A stretch of DNA of 64,000 nt. It comes from Hyphomonadaceae bacterium. Lineage in GTDB: Bacteria; Pseudomonadota; Alphaproteobacteria; Caulobacterales; Hyphomonadaceae. Position 1 is the stretch's first letter; each line of letters opens with the position of its first letter. Both the position numbers and the translations under genes were made by a program. Where the stretch lies: contig JANSYM010000003.1 of NCBI GenBank assembly GCA_024742355.1, positions 1 to 64,000 on the forward strand. The letters run 5' to 3'. The notes beneath the pieces were generated by a model that did not search any database, had not been told where the DNA came from, and saw only the letters and a program-made list of their open reading frames with translations. This document shows, piece by piece, positions 50,895-58,874 of the stretch.

Positions 50895-52109
50895 TTACTG
50901 CGCGGCGTTGCGCTTCAGGATCAGCGGCGCAGTAAAGGCGAGGACCACGCAGGCGCCGGCACACCAGGCGCTGAGATAGATCATCTGGGTCGGCAGCGAT
51001 GTGCCGCGATCGATGAGATAACCCGTCAGGCCTGGGCCAATCGCCGTCGCCGCGACGCTCGCCGCAACCGCGATTGAACGCACCGAGCCGAGATTCCGGA
51101 CGCCATACACTTCGGGCCACAGCGCCCCGAGCAGGGTGGCGGTGAACCCGTAACTCAACCCGACCAGGAACATGAAGGCATAGATCCCCCAGAGCGGCGT
51201 CAGCAATCCGACAGCAAGACTGGCCAGGCATAGCGGGATCAGGAAGAAGGGCAGCAGGCGGATGGCGCCGAACCGGTCAATCAAGGCGCCGCTGACCAGG
51301 GAAAAGGTCACGGTCGTAATCGCCATGATCGGAAAAGCCGCGGCAAAGGCCAGCGCATTGTACCCGCGCAGTTCGATCAGATAGTCCTGATGAAAGAAGA
51401 TGGTCGTGCCGATAAAAGGCGGTGCCAGGACGCCGGTGAGCAAGGCGTAGAAGATCGGATCGGAGGCCACCTGCGCCACCGTCATGTCGGGGCCCAGTCG
51501 CGCGCTCGCCAGCGCCGGATCGGAACTTTGCGGAGCCCGTTCCTCGCGCCAGAGATGGAGCACCATTGGCAGCGCGAACACGACCAGAAGACCGGCTCCG
51601 ATCATCCAGCCGGCCTGCCATCCGAGCGTGACCGCGACGATCGTGAACGAAATCGGCAGTAAGGCCTCGCCGGTCTGGTGTCCTGGAACAATCAGTGAGG
51701 TCGCCCGGCCGCGATTGGCGACATACCAGCGCCCGATCTCGGTATAGGCGGTATGGGTCATCATGCCTTGTCCGAACAGGCGCAGCGCAAAGATGGCGGC
51801 GACCAGGAGGATCAGGCTCGGCGCGAAGGCGATGGCCAGGCAGGCCAGGGCAAGGGACGGGATGACAAAGCGTGCCACCTTCCAGCCAGGCATGTGATCG
51901 AGCACCCGTCCGAGGAAGGGCAGGGTCAGCGCGCTGCCAATCGTCGCGATCATATAGATGCCGCCAAACTCGCCATCGGTCAGATCGAACTTGTCGCGCA
52001 ATTCCTCGCCAGACAGGCCGATGAAGAAAGTCTGCCCGAAGGATGAGAAGAAGGTCAGCAGGAACCCGCCGGATATCCATCGAGCATTGTCACGCAGAAA
52101 GCTGATCAT
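50895..52109 (-). CDS. MFS transporter
   Basis: A 404-residue major facilitator with about 12 helices and FLGRVLDHMPGWKVARF in loop 2-3, a degenerate version of the GRxGR/K signature. The second half has LIDRFGAIRLLPFF. Substrate is not inferable, although MFS genes with an upstream marR are usually drug or metabolite exporters. It is downstream of marR with 51 bases between, in the same direction, so they are probably co-transcribed. Confidence 0.87.
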   Translation of the reverse strand: MISFLRDNARWISGGFLLTFFSSFGQTFFIGLSGEELRDKFDLTDGEFGGIYMIATIGSALTLPFLGRVLDHMPGWKVARFVIPSLALACLAIAFAPSLILLVAAIFALRLFGQGMMTHTAYTEIGRWYVANRGRATSLIVPGHQTGEALLPISFTIVAVTLGWQAGWMIGAGLLVVFALPMVLHLWREERAPQSSDPALASARLGPDMTVAQVASDPIFYALLTGVLAPPFIGTTIFFHQDYLIELRGYNALAFAAAFPIMAITTVTFSLVSGALIDRFGAIRLLPFFLIPLCLASLAVGLLTPLWGIYAFMFLVGLSYGFTATLLGALWPEVYGVRNLGSVRSIAVAASVAATAIGPGLTGYLIDRGTSLPTQMIYLSAWCAGACVVLAFTAPLILKRNAAQ

Positions 52110-52160
52110 AGCCGGGCTATGCTTGAATTCCGTTGAGATGGAAAGCGCCGTGTAGGCGGA

Positions 52161-52589
52161 TCAGGTCTCGAACAGGTCGAGGACCTTGTCGAGATTGTCC
52201 GCGAAGGCGGCCATGTCCTTGGCGTCGATCCGGGCATCAAGATCGGCATTGATGGCGCCAAATGTCGTGCGGGTGATGCGCAAGGCCTCCGTCCCGGCAT
52301 CGGTGATGCGCAGCTCGAACGCGCGGGAATCCTTTTGCGACCGGCTCTTGGTGATCAGTCCGGACTTGACCAGGCGCCCCGCCATGGCGGTGATCGCGCT
52401 CTCTCTTTGTGACAGCGTCTCGGCGACATATTTCTGACTGACTGGCCCGTCTTCAGCAATGATGTTGAGGACCGCTGCCTGCGCCGTGGTCAGGCCGCAA
52501 TCGCGCATCAGCGCTGCGTCAGCCTCGGTCTTGAGGCGGTGGGCCGCGCGCTGCAGCCGGAAATAGATCCGCGTTTTCGAAGCCGACAT
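52161..52589 (-). CDS. MarR-family transcriptional regulator
   Basis: A 142-residue winged-helix regulator: LTTAQAAVLNIIAEDGPVSQKYVAETLSQRESAITAMAGRLVKSGLITKSRSQKDSRAFELRITDAG, the typical MarR helix-turn-helix and wing. Predicted to repress itself, the downstream MFS gene and the divergent amidohydrolase-fold gene through the palindrome at 52630-52647. Confidence 0.95.
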   Translation of the reverse strand: MSASKTRIYFRLQRAAHRLKTEADAALMRDCGLTTAQAAVLNIIAEDGPVSQKYVAETLSQRESAITAMAGRLVKSGLITKSRSQKDSRAFELRITDAGTEALRITRTTFGAINADLDARIDAKDMAAFADNLDKVLDLFET

Positions 52590-52629
52590 GTCGCATTCTC
52601 CTGCCTTGACGTGCGCGCGATTTTGAAAA

Positions 52630-52647
52630 TACTACACTAGTGAAGTA
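52630..52647. promoter_or_regulatory. MarR-type operator
   Basis: TACTACACTAGTGAAGTA is palindromic except at one mirrored position (A against A), with 4-base ends TACT/AGTA and the core CACTAGTG. It lies between the divergent marR and amidohydrolase genes, 23 bases before the latter start. Confidence 0.75.
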
Positions 52648-52669
52648 AATTAGAAAATGGAGCGAGCGC

Positions 52670-53482
52670 ATGGGTTCGATAGACGTCTGGGCACAAATGA
52701 CAACAGAGCGGATGGCAGCCGCGCCGTGGCTCGCCACTTTGCTGCGCTGGACAGGGCAAGGCGACAAGGGGGCGGTGCCGACACCAGAGACGACCCTGGC
52801 GGCGATGGATGCGGCCGGTGTCGATATCACGCTCCTCTCGGCCTGGCATGGGCCGCAGGGGTCCCTGATCAGCAATGAGGAAGTGGATGCGCAGATCTCT
52901 GCGGCGCCGGAGCGGTTTCGCGGTCTGGCCACGGTCGACCTGACCGATCCGATGCAGGCCGTTCGCGAGATCCGGCGCTGGGTCGATGGCGAGCGATTTG
53001 TCGGCGTCCGCATTGTTCCCTGGCTCTGGGACCTGCCGCCCAATGATCGGCGCTATTATCCCGTCTACGCTGCCTGTATCGATGCGGGCGTGCCGTTCTG
53101 CACACAGATTGGCCATACCGGACCTCTGAAGCGCTCGGAAACCGGGCGCCTCATTCCCTACCTGGAAGACGTCTTGCTCGATTTCCCAGAGCTCAAGATT
53201 GTCGGCGGCCATGTCGGGTTTCCATGGATTGACGAACTGATCTCGCTGACCATCAAGTTCCCGAATTTCTATGTCGATACGTCCGCCTATGCCGTGCATC
53301 GCCTGCCGACGGACTTCATCGCGTTCATGAAAGGTATTGGATCGAGCCGGGTCATGTTCGGCACCAACTGGCCGATGCTCTCGCCGGGGCGGTGCCTGAA
53401 ACAGCTCGATGCCCTGGGCCTGACCGATGACCAGCGCGAGGCGTTCCTGTCCGGCAATGCGCGGCGCGTGTTCAATCTATAG
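52670..53482 (+). CDS. Amidohydrolase-2-fold protein lacking the N-terminal metal motif
   Basis: A 270-residue TIM-barrel protein. Typical features are IKFPNFYVDTSAYAV, KIVGGHVGFPWIDEL and MFGTNWPM near the end, where the last metal Asp position of the usual GxD/SD motif reads NWP. The N-terminal metal motif DxHxH reads IDVWAQ, so the HxH ligands are absent. It may be non-hydrolytic (decarboxylase- or isomerase-like) or non-catalytic. It is divergent from marR, sharing one operator. Confidence 0.82.
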   Translation: MGSIDVWAQMTTERMAAAPWLATLLRWTGQGDKGAVPTPETTLAAMDAAGVDITLLSAWHGPQGSLISNEEVDAQISAAPERFRGLATVDLTDPMQAVREIRRWVDGERFVGVRIVPWLWDLPPNDRRYYPVYAACIDAGVPFCTQIGHTGPLKRSETGRLIPYLEDVLLDFPELKIVGGHVGFPWIDELISLTIKFPNFYVDTSAYAVHRLPTDFIAFMKGIGSSRVMFGTNWPMLSPGRCLKQLDALGLTDDQREAFLSGNARRVFNL

Positions 53483-53593
53483 GTTCCGATTTCTCAGCCC
53501 CCAAATCCAAAGAGTCAGAAAAATATTTGACTTGGAACGAAAGGAAACATAAAGAGAACAAAATGTGATCAAACTCACGCGTAGAGGGCTGAC

Positions 53594-54775
53594 ATGGGCG
53601 CGATATCGACGACATCTGACGTGCTGGATCAGGCCTTGCGGGGCGCCGGGCTGGAAGAGGCATTTGATGATCGCGGGATTGCGCATGAGGATTGCCCGGG
53701 CTGCGGCGCGGTCCGCGGCCTGAAACTCTCGCTCGGGCGCGGCCGCGTCCATTGCAGCGCCTGTGGCAGTGAAGGTCCGTTGCTTGCCTATCTGCGTGAA
53801 AAGGTCGAGGCCGGCGACTGGAATCACGAGCCGTATGCGGAAGCCGAAATCATCCCGATCGAGCCGCGATCCCGCCCCGCCAATGATCATGAATCAGCAG
53901 AAATACCAGCGGCGCGCGCGCCGGTACCGGTGGCGGCGCCGATGCAGGTCGAGCTGGTCGAAGAGGTCGCCCCCGAAGAACCAGAGCAATCGCCGTCAGA
54001 AGCGCTTTCAACGCCGCCGCGCCGGGGTTGGGGTGAGCGCATCATCATCTCGCTCCTGGCTTTGATTTTCCTGGGCGCTGGTCTGGCAGCGGCGGCGCTT
54101 TCAGGCTTTGCCAATTTCCAGGCCTTCAGCGCCGGCGTGCTGGACCCGACACAGGCCCGGGTCTGGGGCTGGAGCGGCGTGATTGCGTCGGTCTGCTCGT
54201 TTGGCGGGTTCACATTCTTTTGGTGGCATATGTCTGGCCGCCGGCTGGGGGAGGCGATGCGGTCGCTGGTCTTCGCGCTCGCAGGCGCGGGGACCAGCAT
54301 TGCCGGCACGTCCATGTTCATGCTCAACAATGCCAATGAGCAGGACGCCCAGCTGGCCCAGTTCGAGCAGGTGCAGACGCTGCGCGAGGCCGAGATCGCT
54401 GACTGGACTCGCCAGCTACAAGGCATCCCGCCCGAGACGCGCTCCATCGAAGGCCTGGAAGCCTATATTGCCGGGGTCGAAGCGGTCGGGCGCACGCACC
54501 AGAAACCGTATCGCGACGCTCAGAATGAGCTTGGCCAGGCGCGGCGACGGGCGATGCTGGAAGACAAGATTGCAGGGACGCGAGCCGATCTGCGCCAGGC
54601 GGTGGAAGCAAGCGGGCTCACTCTCCCTGCACAAAACCTCCCCGCCTGGTTTTTTGCGCTGATGCTTGAGCTTTTTTCCTCCCAGGGCACAAGCATCGCC
54701 TTCGTCTCGCTGCTCCTGCTCTTCGGTGCTAAAGCGCAGACCGGGCCGAAACCCGGCGAACTGGACGCAGTGTGA
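53594..54775 (+). CDS. Membrane protein with N-terminal zinc ribbon
   Basis: A 393-residue protein of unfamiliar architecture. Residues about 33-65 hold CPGC and CSAC separated by 22 residues, like a primase/zinc-ribbon finger, followed by RVHCSACGSEGPLLAYLREKV. A Pro/Glu-rich linker (about 75-145) precedes two or three hydrophobic helices (about 147-170, 185-207 and 216-235), a helical, Glu-rich region (about 235-335) and a final hydrophobic segment. I do not recognise the combination; it could sense or bind DNA/RNA near the membrane. It stands alone. Confidence 0.6.
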   Translation: MGAISTTSDVLDQALRGAGLEEAFDDRGIAHEDCPGCGAVRGLKLSLGRGRVHCSACGSEGPLLAYLREKVEAGDWNHEPYAEAEIIPIEPRSRPANDHESAEIPAARAPVPVAAPMQVELVEEVAPEEPEQSPSEALSTPPRRGWGERIIISLLALIFLGAGLAAAALSGFANFQAFSAGVLDPTQARVWGWSGVIASVCSFGGFTFFWWHMSGRRLGEAMRSLVFALAGAGTSIAGTSMFMLNNANEQDAQLAQFEQVQTLREAEIADWTRQLQGIPPETRSIEGLEAYIAGVEAVGRTHQKPYRDAQNELGQARRRAMLEDKIAGTRADLRQAVEASGLTLPAQNLPAWFFALMLELFSSQGTSIAFVSLLLLFGAKAQTGPKPGELDAV

Positions 54776-54779
54776 CGGG

Positions 54780-55901
54780 CTAGGCGGCTTTTTCGACGAA
54801 CACGGTCCCGGCTGAATATCCGGCACCAAACGAACAGATCAGGCCCTTGTCGCCAGCGACCATGTCCTCGCTATGCTTGTGGAAAGCGATGATCGAGCCA
54901 GCCGAGCTGGTATTGGCATATGTGTCGAGCACGGTCGGGCTTTCATCCGGCGTGGCCTCGCGGCCCAGCACTTTAGACGCGATCAGCCGGTTCATATTGG
55001 CATTGGCCTGGTGCAGCCACATCCGCCGCAGGTCTGGCGCTTCCAGTTGGAGACGCTCGAGCTCGGCAATGATCATCCTGGCGACCATGGGCACGACTTC
55101 CTTGAACACTTTGCGGCCTTCCTGGACGAACAATTTGTCCTCGGCACCAATGCCGTCCGGGGCACAGCGATTGAGGAAGCCAAAATTGTTGCGGATATTG
55201 TTCGAGAATTGTGTCTTCAGATGCGTGCCGAGGATTTTCCAATGCGCGGCTGGCGCGATGTCCTCGGCTTCGATCAGGACGGCCGTGGCCACGTCGCCGA
55301 AAATGAAGTGGCTGTCGCGATCGGTGAAATTGAGGTGGCCGGAACAAATTTCCGGATTGACCATGAGCACGGATTTGGCGCTGCCCGAGCGGACGAAATC
55401 AGCTGCGGTCTGAATCCCGAACGTGGCCGATGAGCAGGCGACATTCATGTCAAAACCAAACCCATCAATGCCGAGCGCATCCTGAATCTCGACCGCCATG
55501 GCCGGATATCCGCGCTGCATGTTCGACGCGGCGCAGAGCACCGCGCCAACATCTTTGGGATCGCGCCCGGCCTTTTCCAGCGCCTGACGCGCTGCGTTCA
55601 CGGCAATTTCCGCCAGCACCGAGATTTCTTCATTCGGGCGCTCTGGAATGTTCGGGCGCATGATGTCCGGGTCGATCACGCCAGCCTTGTCGACGACAAA
55701 GCGCGACTTGATGCCGGACGCCTTCTCGATGAATTCGACGCTGGAATGAGTCTTCGGCTCGGCCGTGCCAGCCTCGATCTCGGCGGCGTGCTCTGCATTC
55801 CACTTGTCCGCCCAGGCATTGTAACTCTCGACCAGTTCTGCATTCGAAACTGATTGCGCCGGGGTCCACAGACCGGTGGCGGAAATGACGGGTGTGATCA
55901 T
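54780..55901 (-). CDS. Beta-ketoacyl-ACP synthase III-family protein
   Basis: A 373-residue KAS III-type enzyme, start MITPVISATGLWTP (ATG at 55901, GAGGG upstream). The triad is Cys156 in NVACSSATFGIQ, His in MWLHQANANMNRL and Asn in NTSSAGSIIAFH. It is about 55 residues longer than FabH, with an insertion near 30-75 (EIEAGTAEPKTHSSVEF), as in other alphaproteobacterial KAS III paralogues. It would condense an acyl-CoA with malonyl-ACP; whether it starts normal fatty-acid synthesis is not shown. Confidence 0.92.
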   Translation of the reverse strand: MITPVISATGLWTPAQSVSNAELVESYNAWADKWNAEHAAEIEAGTAEPKTHSSVEFIEKASGIKSRFVVDKAGVIDPDIMRPNIPERPNEEISVLAEIAVNAARQALEKAGRDPKDVGAVLCAASNMQRGYPAMAVEIQDALGIDGFGFDMNVACSSATFGIQTAADFVRSGSAKSVLMVNPEICSGHLNFTDRDSHFIFGDVATAVLIEAEDIAPAAHWKILGTHLKTQFSNNIRNNFGFLNRCAPDGIGAEDKLFVQEGRKVFKEVVPMVARMIIAELERLQLEAPDLRRMWLHQANANMNRLIASKVLGREATPDESPTVLDTYANTSSAGSIIAFHKHSEDMVAGDKGLICSFGAGYSAGTVFVEKAA

Positions 55902-55990
55902 GTTTCCCTCACGCGCCGCAGGCGGCGCTCTGTTGCGTTCGCGGACAGTGATAGTGTCACCGGCCACGAAGGTCGAGATGCGGAGTCAGG

Positions 55991-56167
55991 TCAGACGTCA
56001 GGAAACCCGGCGGCCTCATCGCGCGCCGCGCGCTCGCAATCGAGACGCTCATTCGGCGTTGGCAGCTCACGGCATTCATCAATGCGGCGATCATCATACA
56101 GGTCCTGCCCGAGCGCGCAGCCGCTGAGCATCGCGCTCAGGCAAAAGATGATCAGCGTGGATTTCAC
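55991..56167 (-). CDS. Small lipoprotein (58 residues)
   Basis: A GTG-started frame (MKSTLIIFCLSAMLSGC) is a type II signal peptide with lipobox LSGC. The mature peptide of about 40 residues contains two more cysteines (DECREL and LDCERA). It begins 2 bases after the next lipoprotein gene stop, so it is in one operon with it. The function is unknown. Confidence 0.7.
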   Translation of the reverse strand: MKSTLIIFCLSAMLSGCALGQDLYDDRRIDECRELPTPNERLDCERAARDEAAGFPDV

Positions 56168-56169
56168 GA

Positions 56170-56424
56170 TCAGTCCTTCACGCCGGCAATCTCGCGGCCA
56201 AGCTCGCGGCGCTCGGCATCGTCTTGGCTTTGCTGATCCTTGGCGTCCTCGCGGGCGCGTTCGCGTTCCGCCTGGGCGATGGCGTCGGCGATACAGCGGT
56301 CGCGGCTGGTCGTCTGCGAGATCGACTCGCATTTGCTATAGGCGCGGTCGCGGTCAAACTCGGCATTGGTGACACAGCCCGCTGTGGCCGCGAGGATGAC
56401 GGGAAGAATAAGCGCAAATTTCAT
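56170..56424 (-). CDS. Small lipoprotein (84 residues)
   Basis: MKFALILPVILAATAGC gives a clear lipobox (TAGC). The mature part is highly charged, with cysteines in SKCES and DRCIADA and a helical Arg/Glu/Gln-rich tail (AERERAREDAKDQQSQ). It resembles the neighbouring 58-residue lipoprotein in the DRxC/ERLDC type pattern, so the two may be a duplicated pair. It overlaps the tag gene by ATGA. Confidence 0.75.
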   Translation of the reverse strand: MKFALILPVILAATAGCVTNAEFDRDRAYSKCESISQTTSRDRCIADAIAQAERERAREDAKDQQSQDDAERRELGREIAGVKD

Positions 56425-57005
56425 CGGGCCAGCTCCTGGACTTGCTTGTGTCGAACACAGCCGACCTCATGATCATTGTAAAGCCCGCAGGCCTGCATCC
56501 AGGCATAAACGATGGTCGGGCCGACGAATTTGTGGCCGCGTTTTTTCAGCGCTTTGGAACAGGATTCTGAAATGTCGGTCTTGGTTGGGCCGTCGCGATA
56601 ATTCTCAAAATGGCTGACGATCGGTTTGCCGTCGACAAAGCTCCAGCAGAAGTCCGAGAAATCCTCACCTTGATCGGTTCGGTCGAGAAAGGCGCGGGCA
56701 TTGCCGATACAGGCCTCGATCTTTTTCGGACTGCGAATGATCCCCGGATTGGTCAGCGCCTTGTCGATCCGGGCCTGGTCCCAGCGCGCGATCTTTTCCG
56801 GATCGAAGCCGTCAAATTCCTCGCGCATGCTCTCGCGCTTTCGCAGGATCGTGATCCAGGACAGGCCGGCTTGCATGCCGTCCAGTTGGAGTTTTTCCCA
56901 CAAGGCGCGGGCGTCATATTCCGGCACGCCCCACTCTTCGTCGTGATAGGCGCGGTAGAGCGGATCGTTGATCGGCGCCCAGGCGCAGGGTGTGTGCTCA
57001 GTCAT
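56421..57005 (-). CDS. tag: DNA-3-methyladenine glycosylase I
   Basis: A 194-residue helix-hairpin-helix glycosylase of the Tag family: CAWAPINDPLYRAYHDEEWGVPEYDARALWEKLQLDGMQAGLSWITILRKRESMREEFDGFDPEKIA, and the C-terminal zinc ligands in VGCVRHK. It removes 3-methyladenine from alkylated DNA. It is between ygfZ and the lipoproteins, overlapping both by ATGA-type junctions, so the four genes form one operon. Confidence 0.95.
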   Translation of the reverse strand: MTEHTPCAWAPINDPLYRAYHDEEWGVPEYDARALWEKLQLDGMQAGLSWITILRKRESMREEFDGFDPEKIARWDQARIDKALTNPGIIRSPKKIEACIGNARAFLDRTDQGEDFSDFCWSFVDGKPIVSHFENYRDGPTKTDISESCSKALKKRGHKFVGPTIVYAWMQACGLYNDHEVGCVRHKQVQELAR

Positions 57006-57868
57006 GTGCCTTCCATCGCAGCGCGTTCAGTGGCCAGCCAAGCCGGTATCTCCAGGCTGACCGGCGTTTCATTTACGGTCACGGTTTCGCCAGCTTGCTC
57101 GGCTGAAGCGAGGCGGTCCACCCGGATCACCGCAAGGGCCTGACCCGGGGCGGCGCTGGTCACGGTGCCGATGGATAGAGGCGCATTGACTGCGTCACCG
57201 GTCTGAACAGATGTCGATGCCGTCATTTCCAGGCGCAAGGTACGCTTGCGGATCTTGCCGCGGCGGTGCATGCGGCTGACCACTTCCTGACCAACAAAGC
57301 AGCCTTTGTTCAAAGCCACGCCGCCGAGCACATCCATATTGATCTCGGCTGGAAACACTTCCGCAGCGCCGAAGTCGGTCCCTTGCTCCGGCACGGCGTG
57401 GGCGATCCGGTCAGCATGATAATCGGCGATCGTGTGCGTCTCGTCGGCCACGTCCGCTCGCGCAACAACCCGCAATCGGCCACCTGTATAACGCGGGTCG
57501 CGATAGGCGTGTTCGGCTTCCGGCGGTGTGTCCGGCGCGGCGTCGCAAGCGGCAAGGCCAGCAAACACCATGAGCTCATCAAGCTGCGCGATCTCGACCT
57601 GGCTGCGCAGGCGGAACAGTTTCAATCGCTTTGCAAAGTCGGGTGCGTGATCGCGGGCAACATCCAGGAAAACGCCATCCTCGGTACGCCAGGCAAGATA
57701 GTCCGCAATGACTTTGCCTTGCGGCGTCAACAACGCGCCATAACGGGTCTCGCCCGGGGACCAGTCAGAGGTGTCATTGGTGACCAATCGTTCCAGCAAG
57801 ACGATCGTGTCAGGGCCTTGCAAGGATATGACGGTGCGGTGGGGGAGATAAATCAGAGAAGACGGCAT
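57002..57868 (-). CDS. ygfZ: YgfZ/GcvT-like folate-binding protein
   Basis: A 288-residue YgfZ-type protein, start MPSSLIYLPHRTVISLQGPDT (ATG at 57868). The family signature KGCFVGQEVVSRMHRRG is present near residue 195, and the N-terminal GcvT-like fold has VISLQGPDTIVLLERLVTND. YgfZ helps assemble or repair iron-sulfur clusters with tetrahydrofolate. It is first in the ygfZ-tag-lipoprotein operon and overlaps tag by ATGA. Confidence 0.93.
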   Translation of the reverse strand: MPSSLIYLPHRTVISLQGPDTIVLLERLVTNDTSDWSPGETRYGALLTPQGKVIADYLAWRTEDGVFLDVARDHAPDFAKRLKLFRLRSQVEIAQLDELMVFAGLAACDAAPDTPPEAEHAYRDPRYTGGRLRVVARADVADETHTIADYHADRIAHAVPEQGTDFGAAEVFPAEINMDVLGGVALNKGCFVGQEVVSRMHRRGKIRKRTLRLEMTASTSVQTGDAVNAPLSIGTVTSAAPGQALAVIRVDRLASAEQAGETVTVNETPVSLEIPAWLATERAAMEGT

Positions 57869-57913
57869 GCCCGCGCATGTAAGCAGGCTCAGCACGCTTG
57901 TCATCCTGACAGA

Positions 57914-57953
57914 TAAAAAAGGCCCGGCGCAATGCAGGAAAATGCGCCGGGCC
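57914..57953 (-). terminator. Rho-independent terminator of the barrel gene
   Basis: GGCCCGGCGCA (57921-57931) pairs perfectly with TGCGCCGGGCC (57943-57953); the minus-strand transcript then has a T-run opposite the A-run at 57914-57920. It ends the outer-membrane barrel gene. Confidence 0.92.
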
Positions 57954-57997
57954 TGGATCTAAGAGGTAGTGTGAGAGGGAGGGTAAATTTCTATCTC

Positions 57998-58738
57998 TTA
58001 GAACTTGTAACGCGCCCCGATGGTCAGGCTGGAGCCGTCAAAATCGTCTTCGACGCTGGCATTGAACAGGTTTGCACCGCCGCCAATGAATCGGCGTTCA
58101 AACTCAAGGTCGCGGATTTGGTAGTAGCGGGCTTCGCCATAGATTTCCCAGGGCGTGCCGGTGAGCCAGGTCAGACCGCCAGCAATGGTGCCGGCGAGAC
58201 CACTATCATCGCCGGTGGCGACAAAATTCGGGGTCAGCGAGCCGCCGCCGGCATAAAGGATATTGGCGTCGACATTGGCGATGCCGAGGCCGCCGCCAAC
58301 GAAGGGCACCACGGTCTGGTTATCGTCCCAGATAATGTCTGAGTAATTGTTGATCAGGAAGAAATCGATGCTGACATCGCCCGAGAAGGGCTGCGAGCCA
58401 CTGTTGAAACTGCCGCCGCTGACATCTGCTTCGATGCGCGAATATTCAAGCTCGAGGCGGGTGTTGAAGAGGCCGAAAAATTCCCATGGCGTGTCATAGC
58501 CGACGGCGAATCCAAAGGTTGCGTCGCTGTCAAAGTCGGTCGCGATGCGGGCCGGCGCGCCGACGGTGCCGGGGGCGCCCGCGACCGGGTTCTGGACACC
58601 GGTCAGTTCCACGTCGCCGGGAAAGCCGGCCCCCACAAAGCCGGACACGTACCAGCCCTGATCATTCTGCGCCTGGGCGGTGAGGGTGGTGGCGGCCAGG
58701 GCAGCCGTGGCGAGGCAGAGCGTTTTGAGCTTAGACAT
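57998..58738 (-). CDS. Outer-membrane beta-barrel protein
   Basis: A 246-residue protein with signal peptide (MSKLKTLCLATAALAATTLTAQA-Q) and a barrel typical of the OmpA-like/porin family: WYVSGFVGAGFPGDVEL, FAVGYDTPWEFFGLFNTRLELEY, GGGLGIANVDANIL and a C-terminal LTIGARYKF ending in Phe. It is probably an eight-stranded outer-membrane protein. A terminator follows at 57914. No function is evident. Confidence 0.88.
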   Translation of the reverse strand: MSKLKTLCLATAALAATTLTAQAQNDQGWYVSGFVGAGFPGDVELTGVQNPVAGAPGTVGAPARIATDFDSDATFGFAVGYDTPWEFFGLFNTRLELEYSRIEADVSGGSFNSGSQPFSGDVSIDFFLINNYSDIIWDDNQTVVPFVGGGLGIANVDANILYAGGGSLTPNFVATGDDSGLAGTIAGGLTWLTGTPWEIYGEARYYQIRDLEFERRFIGGGANLFNASVEDDFDGSSLTIGARYKF

Positions 58739-58874
58739 GGCGGGAGGTCCTTCTGCGTGAATGTCGTTATCTGTTGCCAGCTGACCTAGACCGGAACTTT
58801 CACACGCGCATTTCACGTCTCATCACCAAGGCTCACACCAAATTGAGATCACAATTTCGGTGTCAGGGCTTGCC

